Shown: positions 1 through 7,718 of the stretch, piece by piece
How the letters are laid out: each line of letters begins with the position of its first letter
Position numbering within the stretch: position 1 is the first letter of the stretch
Source: Lachnospiraceae bacterium P6B14
GTDB taxonomy: Bacteria > Bacillota > Clostridia > Lachnospirales > Lachnospiraceae
Direction of reading: 5' to 3'
Length of the DNA: 64,000 nt
Assembly: GCA_000687695.1 (NCBI GenBank)
Contig: JHWZ01000014.1
Location: 1-64,000, forward strand
Made by a program: the position numbers and the translations under genes
Notes under the pieces: model-generated
What the model was told of the DNA's origin: nothing
Database searches by the model: none
The model's input: the letters and a program-made list of their open reading frames with translations, nothing else

Positions 1-182
1 ACGACTGGATCCAGGCTTGGGCGCCCATTGTCCGGAGAGTACTTGTCCTCTACAAGATCATAAATGAATGACCAGTCAAGTGCACTATCAATCAATCGGA
101 GCAGATGATCCTTGGGAACAAGGTCATCCATACAGATGAATTGAACCTGTTCTCGGTTCTTTTCGACGTTCGTTGACATCAT
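1..182 (-). CDS. IS1182-family transposase, N-terminal fragment cut by window edge
   Basis: The minus strand encodes about 60 residues starting with two tandem ATGs. It reads through DDLVPKDHLLRLIDSALDW, then FIYDLVEDKYSPDNGRPSLD, which is the characteristic N-terminal stretch of IS1182/IS5-like transposases. The frame runs off the left edge, so whether the element is intact cannot be judged. A GGAGGG ribosome binding site lies at 191-197, 8-10 bases before the first ATG at 182. It is the only mobile-element signal seen in the window. The terminal inverted repeat expected just upstream (about 183-283) could not be identified by eye. Identification as a transposase is fairly secure; the exact IS family less so. 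Confidence 0.75.
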   Translation of the reverse strand, partial: MMSTNVEKNREQVQFICMDDLVPKDHLLRLIDSALDWSFIYDLVEDKYSPDNGRPSLDPV

Positions 183-218
183 AGGCAGATACCCTCCATA
201 TCTGATTTCTATGATACC

Positions 219-247
219 ATTATACCAAAAAAGCGCTGAAAAATCCA
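219..247 (-). promoter_or_regulatory. Probable transposase promoter (extended -10)
   Basis: On the minus strand TGGTATAAT gives a perfect -10 (219-224) with a TGn extension. The -35 position holds only a poor match, as is common for extended -10 promoters. It lies about 35 bases upstream of the transposase start. Confidence 0.45.
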
Positions 248-283
248 GTGTTTTCGATGTTTTTCTTCGTTTTTTCTACGAGA

Positions 284-309
284 AAAGTCCGCGGTTTCCC
301 GCGGACTTT
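284..309 (-). terminator. Intrinsic terminator downstream of the M18 aminopeptidase
   Basis: A perfect 11-bp stem, AAAGTCCGCGG / CCGCGGACTTT, encloses a 4-base loop. On the minus strand the right arm runs into a short T tract (CTTTTC). It ends the operon whose last gene stops at 357. Confidence 0.75.
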
Positions 310-356
310 GTCTACAGTCTGAATAGGGCGTGATACGCCCTATTTTCGCAATTTTC

Positions 357-1757
357 TCAGAAAATGTTCTTCAAAAATACCTCATAACCCTTCTCGGTTT
401 CATAGATATCAGCCTTGCTGGTGATCTCCCATGGAGCATGCATATTCAGCACTGCCACTCCGCAATCGATAACCTCCATGCCGTAAAGCGCCATGATGTA
501 GGCGATGGTTCCGCCTCCTCCCACATCGACCTTTCCGAGCTCCGCTGTCTGATAGTTAACACCGGCATCATCAAGTATTCCTCTGATACGTGCCATGAAC
601 TCTGCATTCGCATCGTTACTTCCGCTCTTCCCCCTGGCTCCGGTAAACTTGTTAAACACCATTCCTCTTCCGAAGTAAGCGGCATTTTTCTTTTCATAAG
701 CAGAGGCGTATGTCGGATCAAATGCGGCACTCACATCCGATGACAACATGCGACTGTTTTTCAAACATCTCTTTACCAATCGATCGTCGTAGTTTCCTAC
801 ACAGCCGATGAGCTCAGCGACGGTGTTCTCAAAGAACTGTGATCTCATTCCAGTCGCTCCGACCGAGCCGATCTCCTCCTTGTCAACCAGAAGACAGCAT
901 GTCGTATGCTCCGGCGCATCCACTGCAAGCATCGCCTTTAGCGACGTGAACGCACAAACCTTATCATCCTGTCCGTACGCCATTATCATGCTGCGATCTA
1001 TACCGGATTCTCTGGCTGCACCTGCCGGTACTATCTCGAGCTCCGCTGATAAGAAATCCTCTTCTTCAACATCATATTTATCCTTTAATAACTTCAGGAT
1101 ATTTTTTTTGACGGCTTCTTTTTCTTCTTTTTCATCCTTTGTTTTTTCAGCCAAAGGCTGTGATCCTACCAGTATATCCAGAGCTTCTCCTTCTATAACC
1201 TTCGAAGCCTTTTTATCCATGTTTTCCTGTGAAAGGTGTATGAGAAGATCCGTCACACAGAATATCGGATCATCCTTATCCTCGCCGATACAAACATTAA
1301 CCACCGTTCCGTCTTTCTTTACAAACACACCGTGGATTGCCAACGGCACGGTCACCCACTGGTACTTCTTTATACCGCCATAGTAATGAGTATCAAGATA
1401 AGCTAAAGATGTATCCTCATAAAGCGGATTCTGTTTTACGTCCATACGCGGTGAATCGATGTGAGCTCCGAGTATGGCCATGCCTTCCTCTAAAGGCTTT
1501 TTTCCTATGTTAAAAAGAACAAGACTCTTGTCCATATTTACTGCATATATTTTGTCACCCGGACGCAGTTTTTTATTCTTTTTAATTACCTCTTCTATAT
1601 CGACGTAACCTGCCTTTTTAGCCTCGTTTACAGCGTATTTACAGCACTCTCTTTCCGTCTTATTTTCGGATAAAAATAACCTGTACTCTTTGTTCAGTTT
1701 TTCGAGTTCATTCAGGTCTTTCTTTTTGTATTTTTTCCATGCATTTTCACGTTCCAT
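357..1757 (-). CDS. M18 family aminopeptidase
   Basis: Zinc-dependent cytoplasmic aminopeptidase of family M18 (aspartyl/leucyl type) that releases N-terminal residues from peptides. The 466-residue length fits the family. Metal-site signatures are present: AHIDSPRMDVK with the first His and Asp (about residue 104), the glutamates in VDKEEIGS, and the C-terminal NMHAPWEITS with the last His ligand. The start chosen is MERENAW at 1757 because GGAGGG stands 6 bases upstream; an in-frame ATG eight codons earlier lacks a site. It is the last gene of a four-gene operon (promoter at 2552) and is followed by a hairpin terminator. Role in peptide turnover is inferred from the family. Confidence 0.93.
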   Translation of the reverse strand: MERENAWKKYKKKDLNELEKLNKEYRLFLSENKTERECCKYAVNEAKKAGYVDIEEVIKKNKKLRPGDKIYAVNMDKSLVLFNIGKKPLEEGMAILGAHIDSPRMDVKQNPLYEDTSLAYLDTHYYGGIKKYQWVTVPLAIHGVFVKKDGTVVNVCIGEDKDDPIFCVTDLLIHLSQENMDKKASKVIEGEALDILVGSQPLAEKTKDEKEEKEAVKKNILKLLKDKYDVEEEDFLSAELEIVPAGAARESGIDRSMIMAYGQDDKVCAFTSLKAMLAVDAPEHTTCCLLVDKEEIGSVGATGMRSQFFENTVAELIGCVGNYDDRLVKRCLKNSRMLSSDVSAAFDPTYASAYEKKNAAYFGRGMVFNKFTGARGKSGSNDANAEFMARIRGILDDAGVNYQTAELGKVDVGGGGTIAYIMALYGMEVIDCGVAVLNMHAPWEITSKADIYETEKGYEVFLKNIF

Positions 1758-1777
1758 TTTATGCCCTCCGTTCAGTA

Positions 1778-2011
1778 TCAATCCTCATCAAACTCTACTA
1801 CTACATAAAAGCCTTTTTCGTTCTCACGTATTTCCTTAACAACTCCTTCTCTGGAGCTTAATCTCTCTCTCAGAGTATAGTTCGCGGACATCGCCACGGC
1901 CGGTACTATAGTGTAGTAATACGCACTCGGTAAAACACCTTCCGTAATCTCAACCGCGTCGCCCTCTTTGACCAACCCCGGGCGCTCCATCTTGAACTCC
2001 ATTTCCCGCAT
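1778..2011 (-). CDS. Small conserved-looking hypothetical protein
   Basis: Unrecognised protein of up to 77 residues, without signal peptide or membrane segment. It has a basic/hydrophobic N-terminal half ([20 protein letters not shown]) and an acidic end, suggesting a small beta-rich domain. An internal ATG at 1990 ([10 protein letters not shown]) has GGAG 6 bases upstream and may be the true start. It lies between another hypothetical gene and the M18 aminopeptidase, with about 20 bases to the next start, so it is co-transcribed. No function is proposed. Confidence 0.6.
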   Translation of the reverse strand: MREMEFKMERPGLVKEGDAVEITEGVLPSAYYYTIVPAVAMSANYTLRERLSSREGVVKEIRENEKGFYVVVEFDED

Positions 2012-2024
2012 AAATACACCAATC

Positions 2025-2264
2025 CTATCTCAATCCCGAAAGTCTGTCGGCATCTACCTCGAATCTCTTTCGCAGCTTCAACTCGGACATGATCCTTTCG
2101 TAATTGTCGGCCTTATCATCTATGATAACATCCAGGCTTACTGCTATGTTCGCAAGAATGTGCTCATCTGCCTCACGCATATCCTCAAAAATACGGATCT
2201 TCTCGGCAGCTGTTTTCGCATCGAGAAACTCCATCATTTTTGCAGTCATTTCTTCCTTGTCCAT
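2025..2264 (-). CDS. Small hypothetical helical protein
   Basis: Unrecognised 79-residue protein, highly charged and predicted by eye to be almost wholly alpha-helical, with no membrane segment. A GGAGAG ribosome binding site stands 7-8 bases before the ATG. It follows the DUF1858 gene by only 3 bases and precedes the next hypothetical gene by 13 bases, so it is the second gene of the aminopeptidase operon. Length and composition suggest a small protein-binding or regulatory subunit, but nothing in the sequence proves this. Confidence 0.6.
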   Translation of the reverse strand: MDKEEMTAKMMEFLDAKTAAEKIRIFEDMREADEHILANIAVSLDVIIDDKADNYERIMSELKLRKRFEVDADRLSGLR

Positions 2265-2267
2265 ATG

Positions 2268-2498
2268 TCAGCTCTCCTTTTCAGCGAGGGAGTGATTCAC
2301 ATAATCACATACATCCTCAACATCCAACCCATGCACAACACAGGCCTCCGCCAAAGTCTCAACTGCCGCGGACGGACAGCTCACGCATCCCATCCCGCAC
2401 TCAAGCAATGCAATAAACGCATCAGGATGCGCCTGCAAAAGATCGTTTATCTTTATATCCGGAGTAGCATACTCCGTTATCTTTTCCTTTTCTTCCAA
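2268..2498 (-). CDS. DUF1858 domain protein
   Basis: Small 76-residue protein with the DUF1858 signature: an ITEYATPDIKINDLLQAHPD opening, then the CxxxCxxCP-type centre CGMGCVSCPSA and TLAEACVVHGLD. The family is a small helical domain often attached to or near redox and hybrid-cluster proteins; the conserved cysteines may be redox-active or bind a ligand. I place the start at a TTG (2498) because AAAGGAG lies 8 bases upstream. The in-frame ATG at 2540 falls almost on the expected transcription start and has no ribosome binding site. First gene of the aminopeptidase operon. Confidence 0.8.
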   Translation of the reverse strand: MEEKEKITEYATPDIKINDLLQAHPDAFIALLECGMGCVSCPSAAVETLAEACVVHGLDVEDVCDYVNHSLAEKES

Positions 2499-2551
2499 GG
2501 CTTGTTCTCCTTTCCTGTGCCATCGGATAACCCCTGACACTTCAAGAAAGT

Positions 2552-2580
2552 ATTATACTACAGCTTATATTTTTTTTCAA
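2552..2580 (-). promoter_or_regulatory. Sigma-A promoter of the DUF1858-aminopeptidase operon
   Basis: On the minus strand TTGAAA, a 17-base spacer and a perfect TATAAT (2552-2557). The predicted start of transcription is near 2545, which supports the TTG start at 2498 for the first gene. Confidence 0.8.
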
Positions 2581-2581
2581 G

Positions 2582-2617
2582 AAAAAATCAACCCCCGCTT
2601 ATCAAAAGCAGGGGTTG
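2582..2617 (-). terminator. Terminator of the NlpC/P60 hydrolase gene
   Basis: Stem CAACCCC-GCTT / AAGC-GGGGTTG with one mismatch and a 5-base loop (2589-2617). On the minus strand it is followed by TTTTTT (2582-2587). It sits 10 bases past the hydrolase stop codon. Confidence 0.85.
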
Positions 2618-2626
2618 AAATAATTA

Positions 2627-4045
2627 TCAGCTAAGTACTCGTCTTGCCGTGATCGGTGTACGATAATCGATCGGGCTGGTCTTGATACCTGTACGCGGGT
2701 TAGATGCATGTACTACTCGTCCGCCTCCGATGCAGAGAGCTACGTGCGATACATGACTTCCGCTTCCGTAGAAGATCAGGTCTCCTGCCTGAGCATCTCT
2801 CCAGTCAATACGTCTTCCGACACCGGACTGAGAACTCGACGTTCTCGGAAGGGTGATACCAAAGTGACTGAATACTGACATTGTAAATCCTGAACAGTCT
2901 GTTCCGTTTGTCAGTGAGGTACCGCCATATACATACGGGTTACCAACGAACTGAAGTGCGTAGGCTGCGATTGACTCTCCATCGCCATCGGCAAGTGCTC
3001 CGCCGCCGCCCTGGTCATCATCGCTGCGGCCACCGCCGCCGCCACCGCCGCCGCCGTTTCCGCCGCCTCCGCCGGATCCGCCGCCGTCGTTACCACCATT
3101 ACCGCCGCCATTGCCGCCGTTTCCACCGCCGGAATGACCGCCGCCTCCGCCGCCGTTTCCACCGCCGCTTCGGCCTCCTCCATTGTTATCGTTGGAGTCG
3201 TTGTTGTTATGGTTGTTACCGTCATTATTTGATCTGTTGTTATTGTCGTCCTCAGCAGCCTGAGCAGCCTCTCTACGACGCTGTTCTTCTCTTTCCTCTT
3301 CGATGGAAACTGCCTTTTTGAACTGTACGGTAATCTTTACATAATCCTTTGAAACATATCCGATACAGTCGTCATCGACATTTATCTTTACCCAATCGTT
3401 AAACTCTTTAACGACCGGATAACTCTCATCCTGAGATACGAGTGTGATCACTGTCGCACTCTCATTTGAATCCTCACGAACACGAAGTGTCTCGGTAGTG
3501 ACCGTCGCCCACTTTGTTCCGAACTCATCGATGAGCTTTTCTGCACTGTAACCGATAGCCAGATAATCCTTTCGGATATATCCCTCTACCGAACCGGATT
3601 TGATGAAAGCCCAATCACCCTCGTTGCTTACGATGGTAGCCGCGCTCCCTCGATAAAGCTTTCCTACGATCTCTGCATCCGTATTCGGCTGCTTTCTGAT
3701 GTTAACATAGTCAGCCGCGATAGAGATGCCGACATTTGCATACTCAGATGCGTCTTTAACCTCGCCGTTTTCACCGGCTTTTTCCTCTACCAACGCCTCT
3801 CCCGTGACGCTGGTGCCACTCGCCGCGTTACCGCCGAGCATATCCGCGAATGCCACGATGGCCTCCGGATCGCTTCCGATAACTGACTGGAGTGAACAAA
3901 ACATATCCAGTGTATAGGACATTCCCGCAAGCTCGGTCTCAGAACAAATAGTTGTTGATCTGGAAGTAGTAACCGATGCGATAAGTCCCAGAGACATGAT
4001 ACAGCCGGCACCAAGCACAGCCTTGATCAGTCTACCCTTATTCAT
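2627..4045 (-). CDS. Secreted NlpC/P60 peptidoglycan hydrolase with two SH3 domains
   Basis: Exported cell-wall hydrolase of 472 residues that probably cuts the D-iGlu-diamino acid bond in stem peptides. It has an N-terminal signal peptide (basic start, hydrophobic stretch to about residue 25) and two bacterial SH3 domains (about 107-165 and 175-235) for wall binding. A very long Gly/Asn/Ser-rich linker follows (about 255-350). The C-terminal NlpC/P60 domain keeps the catalytic Cys in TDCSGF and the His in SHVALCIGGG. GGGAGG stands before the ATG. It has its own consensus promoter and terminator, so it is monocistronic. The glycine-rich linker is unusually long and is the oddest part of the protein. 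Confidence 0.93.
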   Translation of the reverse strand: MNKGRLIKAVLGAGCIMSLGLIASVTTSRSTTICSETELAGMSYTLDMFCSLQSVIGSDPEAIVAFADMLGGNAASGTSVTGEALVEEKAGENGEVKDASEYANVGISIAADYVNIRKQPNTDAEIVGKLYRGSAATIVSNEGDWAFIKSGSVEGYIRKDYLAIGYSAEKLIDEFGTKWATVTTETLRVREDSNESATVITLVSQDESYPVVKEFNDWVKINVDDDCIGYVSKDYVKITVQFKKAVSIEEEREEQRRREAAQAAEDDNNNRSNNDGNNHNNNDSNDNNGGGRSGGGNGGGGGGHSGGGNGGNGGGNGGNDGGGSGGGGGNGGGGGGGGGRSDDDQGGGGALADGDGESIAAYALQFVGNPYVYGGTSLTNGTDCSGFTMSVFSHFGITLPRTSSSQSGVGRRIDWRDAQAGDLIFYGSGSHVSHVALCIGGGRVVHASNPRTGIKTSPIDYRTPITARRVLS

Positions 4046-4125
4046 GAACCAACCTCCCTATTTTCCGCACTTTCCTCGACATTAGATGCGGAGTTGTTAC
4101 AAATCTATTAACAAAATACGAGTTT

Positions 4126-4154
4126 AGTATAACAATTTATTCTACAGATGTCAA
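4126..4154 (-). promoter_or_regulatory. Sigma-A promoter of the NlpC/P60 gene
   Basis: Minus strand TTGACA (4149-4154), 17-base spacer, TATACT (4126-4131). The roughly 75-base leader that follows contains a small hairpin, TCCGCA...TGCGGA, near 4062-4093. Confidence 0.8.
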
Positions 4155-4233
4155 CACTTTTTTTGAAAAAAATACGAAAATTCGTCAAATTTCTTGCTTT
4201 TCCAAAAAAAAATTGTTTTTTTTAAAAAAATGC

Positions 4234-4262
4234 TTTATTTTTTTCTAATTCTGTGGTACAAT
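4234..4262 (+). promoter_or_regulatory. Promoter of the YjfB-like gene
   Basis: Plus strand TGG-TACAAT gives an extended -10 (4257-4262) about 30 bases before the start codon, with a weak AT-rich -35. No sigma-28 (flagellar) consensus was recognised. Confidence 0.5.
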
Positions 4263-4292
4263 ATTTACACACGATACAAGGAGGTGTCGCTT

Positions 4293-4487
4293 ATGGAGAT
4301 CTCAGACGGACTGAACATCGCAAGATATGCTGCGATATCAGCTCAGAACAGCACCATGGAGGGTGTGGGGATTGCTATGTTGAGCAAGGCGATGGATATG
4401 CAGGAGCAGATGGGAGCCGAGCTCACACAGATGATGGAGCAGTCCATCAACCCGGGATTGGGTGCTAACATTGATTTAAGAGTTTAA
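4293..4487 (+). CDS. YjfB-like putative motility protein
   Basis: Protein of 64 residues with the pattern of the YjfB family: a short N-terminal segment, a central Gln/Ser/Thr stretch, then an amphipathic helix (LSKAMDMQEQMGAELTQMME) and a Pro/Gly/Asn end. Members are small proteins tied to motility genes by family annotation only; the biochemical role is unknown. The start is set by AGGAGG 8 bases before the ATG at 4293; longer in-frame starts upstream fall in the promoter. It stands alone between a promoter and a hairpin at 4523. No other flagellar gene lies in the window. Confidence 0.75.
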   Translation: MEISDGLNIARYAAISAQNSTMEGVGIAMLSKAMDMQEQMGAELTQMMEQSINPGLGANIDLRV

Positions 4488-4522
4488 TTACTTTCTTTCT
4501 CCTTTCTTTATGGATAGTGTGT

Positions 4523-4564
4523 AAGAGACCCGGTAACTGCCGACGGGCAGTGGCCGGGTCTCTT
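4523..4564 (+). terminator. Hairpin after the YjfB-like gene
   Basis: Long stem AAGAGACCCGG / CCGGGTCTCTT with an inner ACTGCC/GGCAGT extension. The downstream sequence is TCTTGCC, so the T tract is weak; it may act as a stabilising hairpin as much as a terminator. Confidence 0.55.
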
Positions 4565-4603
4565 GCCATGTAAAAGGGGACGGAATTGCATAAGGAGGAT
4601 CTC

Positions 4604-5314
4604 ATGTATACACTTCATGACCGCGTCTCATACAGCCGCATCGATGTTGACAGAAAGATCGGCATAGAGTCCATCGTAAACGCGATGCAGGACACTGCCC
4701 TTTTCCACAGTGAGGACATAGGCAGATCTGCCGCATTTTTAGCAGAGCGTCACCGTGCATGGCTCGTATCAGCCTGGCATGTTATTTTTGTAAGGCGTCC
4801 GGAGATGGGCGAGTACTTCGATGTCCACACCTGGGCATACAAATTCTCGGGCATATTCGGTCAGAGAAATTTTCTCATGGAGACTCCGGAACACGAGGTT
4901 CTGGCATATGCGGATTCACGTTGGTTCTACTTTGATTCCGAGAATATGAAACCCACAAGGATCGACAAGGAAGAAAGCGAAGGATATGGCACCGAGCCTC
5001 CTTACGATATGGATTATTCGGTTTCGAGAAAGGTTGACTATCCCGAGGGATTGCCTGAAGTCGGAAGCATATATGTGAATCCGTCGTTACTTGATTCCAA
5101 CGGACATATGAACAACGGACAGTATATACGGCAGGCGGCGGGCTTTCTGCCGATGGGCTATGATGTTGCGGAGCTGCGTGCCGAATATCGTAATGCGGCG
5201 CATCATAAGGATAACATGCGGGTAAGAGCCGGTGAGAGCGACGGCATGTATTACGTCGTCTTCGAAAATGACGAGAACGTGCCATACTTTATCAGCGAAT
5301 TCAAAGCCAGGTAA
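4604..5314 (+). CDS. Acyl-ACP thioesterase
   Basis: Cytoplasmic thioesterase of 236 residues that releases fatty acids from acyl carrier protein. It shows the two tandem hot-dog folds of the plant FatA/FatB and bacterial acyl-ACP thioesterase family. The second repeat holds SLLDSNGHMNNGQY, matching the Asn/His active-site block of the family, and the first holds LVSAWHVIFVRRPEMGE. The start is the ATG at 4604, 6 bases after AAGGAGG. It follows a hairpin and precedes a palindromic intergenic element, and appears monocistronic; no clear promoter was found. It could supply free fatty acids for membrane adjustment or lipoprotein-like use, which is inference. Confidence 0.88.
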   Translation: MYTLHDRVSYSRIDVDRKIGIESIVNAMQDTALFHSEDIGRSAAFLAERHRAWLVSAWHVIFVRRPEMGEYFDVHTWAYKFSGIFGQRNFLMETPEHEVLAYADSRWFYFDSENMKPTRIDKEESEGYGTEPPYDMDYSVSRKVDYPEGLPEVGSIYVNPSLLDSNGHMNNGQYIRQAAGFLPMGYDVAELRAEYRNAAHHKDNMRVRAGESDGMYYVVFENDENVPYFISEFKAR

Positions 5315-5319
5315 TCAAA

Positions 5320-5481
5320 GCCGAGCGCTATGGTAGCTTTTCTTCCTCGCTCGCACATATAAAGTGCTCCTCGGAAGAAAACTACCGCCGCTCGGCATAT
5401 ATACTCATGGTCGGTCGGAAATCGATTTACGATGACAAACTATGGCGGATGAGATGAAAAATATTATGCCGAGCGCTATGG
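5320..5481. repeat. Palindromic intergenic element with a half-copy downstream
   Basis: From 5320 to 5396 there is an imperfect inverted repeat: GCCGAGCG...GGTAG.TTTTCTTCC against GGAAGAAAA.CTACC...CGCTCGGC, with an inner GCAC-ATATAAA-GTGC hairpin. Its first 14 bases, GCCGAGCGCTATGG, recur exactly at 5468-5481 just before the ribosome binding site of the next gene. It fills the gap between the thioesterase and the S1 protein. The source is unknown; it lacks a T tract and is not a classic terminator. Confidence 0.7.
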
Positions 5482-5501
5482 CATTTTAGGAGAGAATTGT
5501 T

Positions 5502-6356
5502 ATGGGATACTTGATTGATAGTTTGGGGCAGAATGTGACACTTAAGATAGCGAGAGTCGCTGAACATGGGGCGTATCTGGTTAACGATGATGCTATCGAG
5601 GGAGATGAAGTTCTGCTTCCGAATAATCAGCTGGATGGAAGTCTGAATGAGGGAGCAGAAGTTGATGTGTTCCTCTACAAGGATTCTGAAGACAGATTGA
5701 TCGCGACAAGGGAGATACCGAAAGTGCACCTCGGGGAGGTTGCCTTATTAAAGGTTACCGATGTAACAAAGATAGGTGCTTTTTTGGATTGGGGATTAAA
5801 GAAGGATCTGTTTTTGCCTTTTAAGGAACAGACAAAGAGGGTTCGTCCCGGGGATATAGCTCTCATAGCCCTTTACATCGACAAGAGCGAGAGGCTCTGC
5901 GGAACGATGCACGTTTATGATTATCTCCGTACAGATCACACGTATGCCAAAAATGATCATGTGCACGGAAGGATATATGAGATAACGGATTCCTTCGGTG
6001 CTTTTGTCGCCGTTGAGGATTGTTTTTCAGCCCTCATCCCGCACAACGAGATGAACAGAATATTAAATGTCGGAGATGAGATAGACGCCCGAATAAAAGA
6101 AATAAGAGAGGATGGCAAACTCACTCTCTCTCTTTCGGAAAAAATAAAAATACAAATGGGTTCAGACGCCGATCGAATCTACGAAAGACTTCTCTCATCC
6201 GACGGCACTCTCCCATTCCATGACAAAACTTCACCTGAAATAATAAAGCGCGAATTCGGCATCAGTAAAGCTGCCTTCAAACGCGCTCTCGGTCGCTTAA
6301 AAAAGGAATCAAAAATCGAAATATACAACGACCATATCTCTATTAATAAGTCGTGA
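5502..6356 (+). CDS. cvfB: S1-domain RNA-binding protein, CvfB-like
   Basis: Cytoplasmic protein of 284 residues matching the CvfB/YitL family: tandem S1-type OB folds followed by a C-terminal winged helix. The pattern VTDVTKIGAFLDWGLKKDLF and EITDSFGAFVAVEDCFSALI marks two S1 repeats, and EIIKREFGISKAAFKRALGR fits the winged helix. CvfB affects virulence-factor expression in staphylococci and binds RNA; the role here is inferred. The start follows AGGAGAG by about 7 bases. The stop codon overlaps the first unit of a tandem intergenic repeat (6350), so the last two codons lie within repeated DNA. Confidence 0.85.
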   Translation: MGYLIDSLGQNVTLKIARVAEHGAYLVNDDAIEGDEVLLPNNQLDGSLNEGAEVDVFLYKDSEDRLIATREIPKVHLGEVALLKVTDVTKIGAFLDWGLKKDLFLPFKEQTKRVRPGDIALIALYIDKSERLCGTMHVYDYLRTDHTYAKNDHVHGRIYEITDSFGAFVAVEDCFSALIPHNEMNRILNVGDEIDARIKEIREDGKLTLSLSEKIKIQMGSDADRIYERLLSSDGTLPFHDKTSPEIIKREFGISKAAFKRALGRLKKESKIEIYNDHISINKS

Positions 6357-6519
6357 GAACAGTCCCGGATGTGCCAACGCGTGCGCGCGGAGCGGCAGGA
6401 GTATTCTCACAGTGAGTCTGCGAGTCGTGAGAACAGCCCCGGATGTGCCAACGCGTGCGCGCCGGGCGGCAGGAGTTTTCTCACAGCGAGTCTGCGTAGC
6501 AGCGAGTCGTGAGAAAAGC
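6350..6519. repeat. Tandem intergenic repeat (two full units plus a partial third)
   Basis: Units start with GTCGTGAGAA at 6350, 6424 and 6506. The first two are 74 and 82 bases and nearly identical, sharing CCGGATGTGCCAACGCGTGC and a GGCAGGAGT.TTCTCAC end. Each unit can fold on itself because GTGAGAA pairs with TTCTCAC. The first unit begins inside the final codons of the S1 protein gene. Confidence 0.85.
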
Positions 6520-6548
6520 TCCGACCGCGCCCCGGCGCGTCGCTTTTT
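6513..6548 (+). terminator. Terminator after the CvfB-like gene
   Basis: Plus strand stem formed by AAAAGC...GACCGCGCC and GGCGCGTCGCTTTT followed by TTCTCTCTTTT. It lies between the convergent CvfB-like and Fn3-protein genes and immediately follows the repeat array. Confidence 0.65.
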
Positions 6549-6556
6549 TCTCTCTT

Positions 6557-7681
6557 TTACTCCACTCTGATATAAGAAATCGCCGGCTTAACGAAGACGA
6601 AATCCTGATCATACACCGGACTCTTTTTCATCTCTTTTCCGACCTTATAGTAATAATACACCCTCACATAATACTTCTTTTTACTCTGTATATATTTATC
6701 CCCGTATTTAGTGATATTACACGATGTTTTATTCGCTCCGATCTTTTTCGCGAGCTTGTATCCCTTGTTCTTTTTCAGCGATACATAAATCTCTTTTTTA
6801 GCGGCCCCCTCGACCTTCAGTCCGGATATTTTTATCGTATCCTTTTTACCGGAAAGCTTGAGTTTTTTTGCATATCCGTACTCAACCGTATCGGACCATG
6901 CCCCATATCTTTTTCCCACACCGGGGATAGTCACATATCCTCTGACCTTGACATAAACTATCTTTCCGGGGTGGCAGGGCTTCATGGAAAAATGAACCGC
7001 TGCGGAAGATACGGCATCACCTGATACATTCGCCGCATAAAGTTTTTTACCCTTGTAGTTCTCCGCTCTTACCTGATATCCATCAGAATAATTGTCGGTT
7101 CTAAATGAAAAATCGGAGTCATTGAGATTTTTGTAGATTCCAATCAAGGTCGGTTTTGGGAGCTTTCCGGGAGTTGTTCTCACATTCTCAACGATTACTC
7201 CCGTTTCTTTTTCATCCTTTTTGTTTCCGGCCTGATCCGACTCATAGATTTTGAAAGTATAAGAAGTCGCCGCTTCCAGCTTGTTTATGGTAACCTTGAA
7301 AGTGTTTAACCCACCGATGGCAGGCACGGGAGTCACCGAGGCTCCGGTTGCAGCGGGCGTTGCTGTGGGCGCTGTAGCCTCGTCCACAAAAGGCGTTATT
7401 CCACCCGAAAGCCTGATCTCATTCTTATCAGCCATCACCTGATAAACACAATAAAACGATGCCGAACCCTTCCAGCCTATCGTCACATAATGACTTTCCT
7501 TTACCGTACCGCCCTCGTCAAATGCTCCATATCCGGCATCAAGCTGAGCCACCTCAGTAGCAGATGTTACGGCAAGACTCTGTTTACCTGATTTGATGGT
7601 AAACGGAAGCACCAGCAGTGACAAAAGAAGCACCGGCACTATAAGTCTTTTATTATTCCTTGCTTTGTTATGAGCTTTCAT
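6557..7681 (-). CDS. Secreted fibronectin type III-like protein
   Basis: Exported protein of 374 residues with an N-terminal signal/anchor segment (basic residues then LIVPVLLLSLLVLPF). The body is beta-rich. Two or more Fn3-like modules are suggested by WKGSASFYCVYQV, LEAATSYTFKIYESD and KKYYVRVYYYYKVGKEMKKS, the last resembling the Lachnospiraceae Fn3 repeat. A Thr/Pro/Ala linker (about 103-120) separates modules. No catalytic motif is seen. It lies 37 bases downstream of the branching-enzyme homologue, with GAAGGGG before the ATG, so it is probably the last gene of that operon. A surface structural or binding role is likely but unproven. Confidence 0.75.
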   Translation of the reverse strand: MKAHNKARNNKRLIVPVLLLSLLVLPFTIKSGKQSLAVTSATEVAQLDAGYGAFDEGGTVKESHYVTIGWKGSASFYCVYQVMADKNEIRLSGGITPFVDEATAPTATPAATGASVTPVPAIGGLNTFKVTINKLEAATSYTFKIYESDQAGNKKDEKETGVIVENVRTTPGKLPKPTLIGIYKNLNDSDFSFRTDNYSDGYQVRAENYKGKKLYAANVSGDAVSSAAVHFSMKPCHPGKIVYVKVRGYVTIPGVGKRYGAWSDTVEYGYAKKLKLSGKKDTIKISGLKVEGAAKKEIYVSLKKNKGYKLAKKIGANKTSCNITKYGDKYIQSKKKYYVRVYYYYKVGKEMKKSPVYDQDFVFVKPAISYIRVE

Positions 7682-7718
7682 GTTTGCTGCCCCTTCCCCA
7701 CAAGCCGGCTGTTATACC

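Noticed and set aside
808-1383. Open frame of 191 codons on the plus strand
   Set aside because: It lies antisense inside the M18 aminopeptidase gene, has no ribosome binding site and a Ser/Phe-rich composition typical of an antisense shadow.
2908-3321. Arg/His-rich open frame opposite the hydrolase linker
   Set aside because: It is the antisense reading of glycine-rich linker codons; low-complexity by-product, no start signal.
6350-6519. Tandem repeat as a CRISPR array
   Set aside because: Units are nearly identical throughout, without unique spacers.
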